This document shows positions 5,894-6,494 of a DNA stretch of 6,494 nt, in pieces. The stretch comes from Planctomycetota bacterium (GTDB taxonomy: Bacteria > Planctomycetota > Phycisphaerae > WQYP01). The stretch covers positions 1-6,494 of the forward strand of contig JAJYGE010000234.1 in NCBI GenBank assembly GCA_021785155.1. Reading direction: 5' to 3'. The first letter of the stretch is position 1. The number at the start of each line of letters is the position of its first letter. Made by a program: the position numbers and the translations under genes. The notes under the pieces are model-generated. The model saw only the letters and a program-made list of their open reading frames with translations, was not told the origin of the DNA and searched no databases.

Positions 5894-6430
5894 ATGAGGT
5901 GTGACTTGAGTTGCGTTGGTTACGTGATGACAGAAGCAATGGATGTCGCGGCCAGACAAGCCGTAGCGCGACTTTGGCGATGGCGCGTTCCCAGCAACTG
6001 GTGCCGCCCGCAGTGGCGGGAGGAAATAGCGTCGGAGGTGGCGTTGACGGTGCTGGAATTAGCGAGGGGGACTGCACTGGAGCCACAGACGGATGCCCGT
6101 CGCATCCAGAGTAGAATTCAGAACAAGATACTCAGCCGTTACCGTCAGGAATGGGCGTTCAGCAAGCACTTCGACCGCGAGGTGGTTACTGAGCCGAGGA
6201 ATTGCGGCCACCGGGAGCTGGAACATGAGTACTTAGCGTTGTTAGCGCTGCAGGAGGCGGTGGTTGCACTTTCCGAATCGGATCAGCGGTTAATTCAGCA
6301 GATTTACTGGGGAAAGTGCACAGAGACCCAAATAGCTGCTGAAGCCGGGGTCAGCGTGCCAGCGATTTGTAAACGTAAGAACCGGATTCTTCGGCATTTA
6401 CGGGGTGTGCTAGGAAATTTTGAGGATTAA
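5894..6430 (+). CDS. Small sigma-70/ECF-like transcription factor, orphan
   Basis: A 178-residue, highly charged cytoplasmic protein. Residues about 118-172 look like sigma region 4: an ALSESDQRLIQQIYWG helix pair (125-140) followed by a helix-turn-helix, TQIAAEAGVSVPAICKRK (145-162), which would read the -35 box. Residues about 20-90 resemble a degenerate region 2, with WREEIASEVALTVLEL (41-56) and RRIQSRIQNKILSRYRQE (69-86) in the places of the core-binding and -10-reading helices. The middle (87-117) is a non-conserved linker, as in ECF factors. A tryptophan-rich patch, WRWRVPSNWCRPQW (28-41), is unusual. Start: ATG 5894 has GAGGAA (5881-5886) 7 nt upstream; a TTG at 5828 would add 22 residues without a good ribosome site. 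No anti-sigma gene is visible within the window. It could instead be a sigma-like regulator of a mobile element. Its target genes are unknown. Confidence 0.75.
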   Translation: MRCDLSCVGYVMTEAMDVAARQAVARLWRWRVPSNWCRPQWREEIASEVALTVLELARGTALEPQTDARRIQSRIQNKILSRYRQEWAFSKHFDREVVTEPRNCGHRELEHEYLALLALQEAVVALSESDQRLIQQIYWGKCTETQIAAEAGVSVPAICKRKNRILRHLRGVLGNFED

Positions 6431-6494
6431 GGTTAATAAAATGGACTCAGATGCAATTATAATAATAGTAAACTCGTTGTGAGATCAGCAGGCC

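Noticed and set aside
6441..6482. Thirteen-codon frame after the sigma-like gene (MDSDAIIIIVNSL)
   Set aside because: Too short and AT-driven, with only a weak AAGG upstream. Nothing supports translation.

Overview
The window reads as a piece of bacterial chromosome with moderate GC. The conserved families present (FolD, a DNA-3-methyladenine glycosylase, an FHS-family sugar symporter and a secreted clan GH-D-like hydrolase) suggest a free-living, polysaccharide-using bacterium. The symporter subtype, the orphan sigma-like protein and the arabinose/fucose-isomerase relative fit Planctomycetota or a related phylum. That placement is a guess from protein style, with no 16S or other taxonomic marker in the window.

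Layout: (1) 1-126 (+) is the 3' end of folD. (2) 109-693 (-) is an Mpg-type DNA-3-methyladenine glycosylase that converges on folD and overlaps its last 18 bases. (3) 707-2170 (-) is an FHS-family sugar:H+ symporter, 13 nt upstream of the glycosylase and probably cotranscribed with it. (4) 2365-4614 (-) is a large exported protein with the layout of a glycoside hydrolase distantly related to the GH36/raffinose-synthase group. It has its own convincing sigma-70-type promoter. (5) 4831-5493 (-) is the C-terminal half of an L-arabinose/L-fucose isomerase-family protein. It keeps the expected metal and catalytic residues but has lost its N-terminal half, so it is probably a pseudogene. (6) About 5494-5893 is an AT-rich stretch without a credible gene. 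It carries dyads, a 12-bp direct repeat and a plausible plus-strand promoter. (7) 5894-6430 (+) is a small divergent sigma-70/ECF-like regulator, followed by an uninformative 64-nt tail.

How the genes fit together (inference): the exported hydrolase would release sugar outside the cytoplasm, the symporter would import it with protons, and the isomerase would have channelled it into metabolism. This looks like a small sugar-utilisation locus whose isomerase has been broken. The break lies beside the AT-rich segment and the orphan sigma-like gene, which suggests a rearrangement or insertion joined the two regions. The DNA-repair glycosylase seems to ride on the symporter transcript without a functional link.

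I saw no RNA gene, CRISPR array, recognisable insertion sequence or classical intrinsic terminator. The points most worth a second look are the hydrolase-like protein, the truncation junction, and the sigma-like gene with its upstream dyads.
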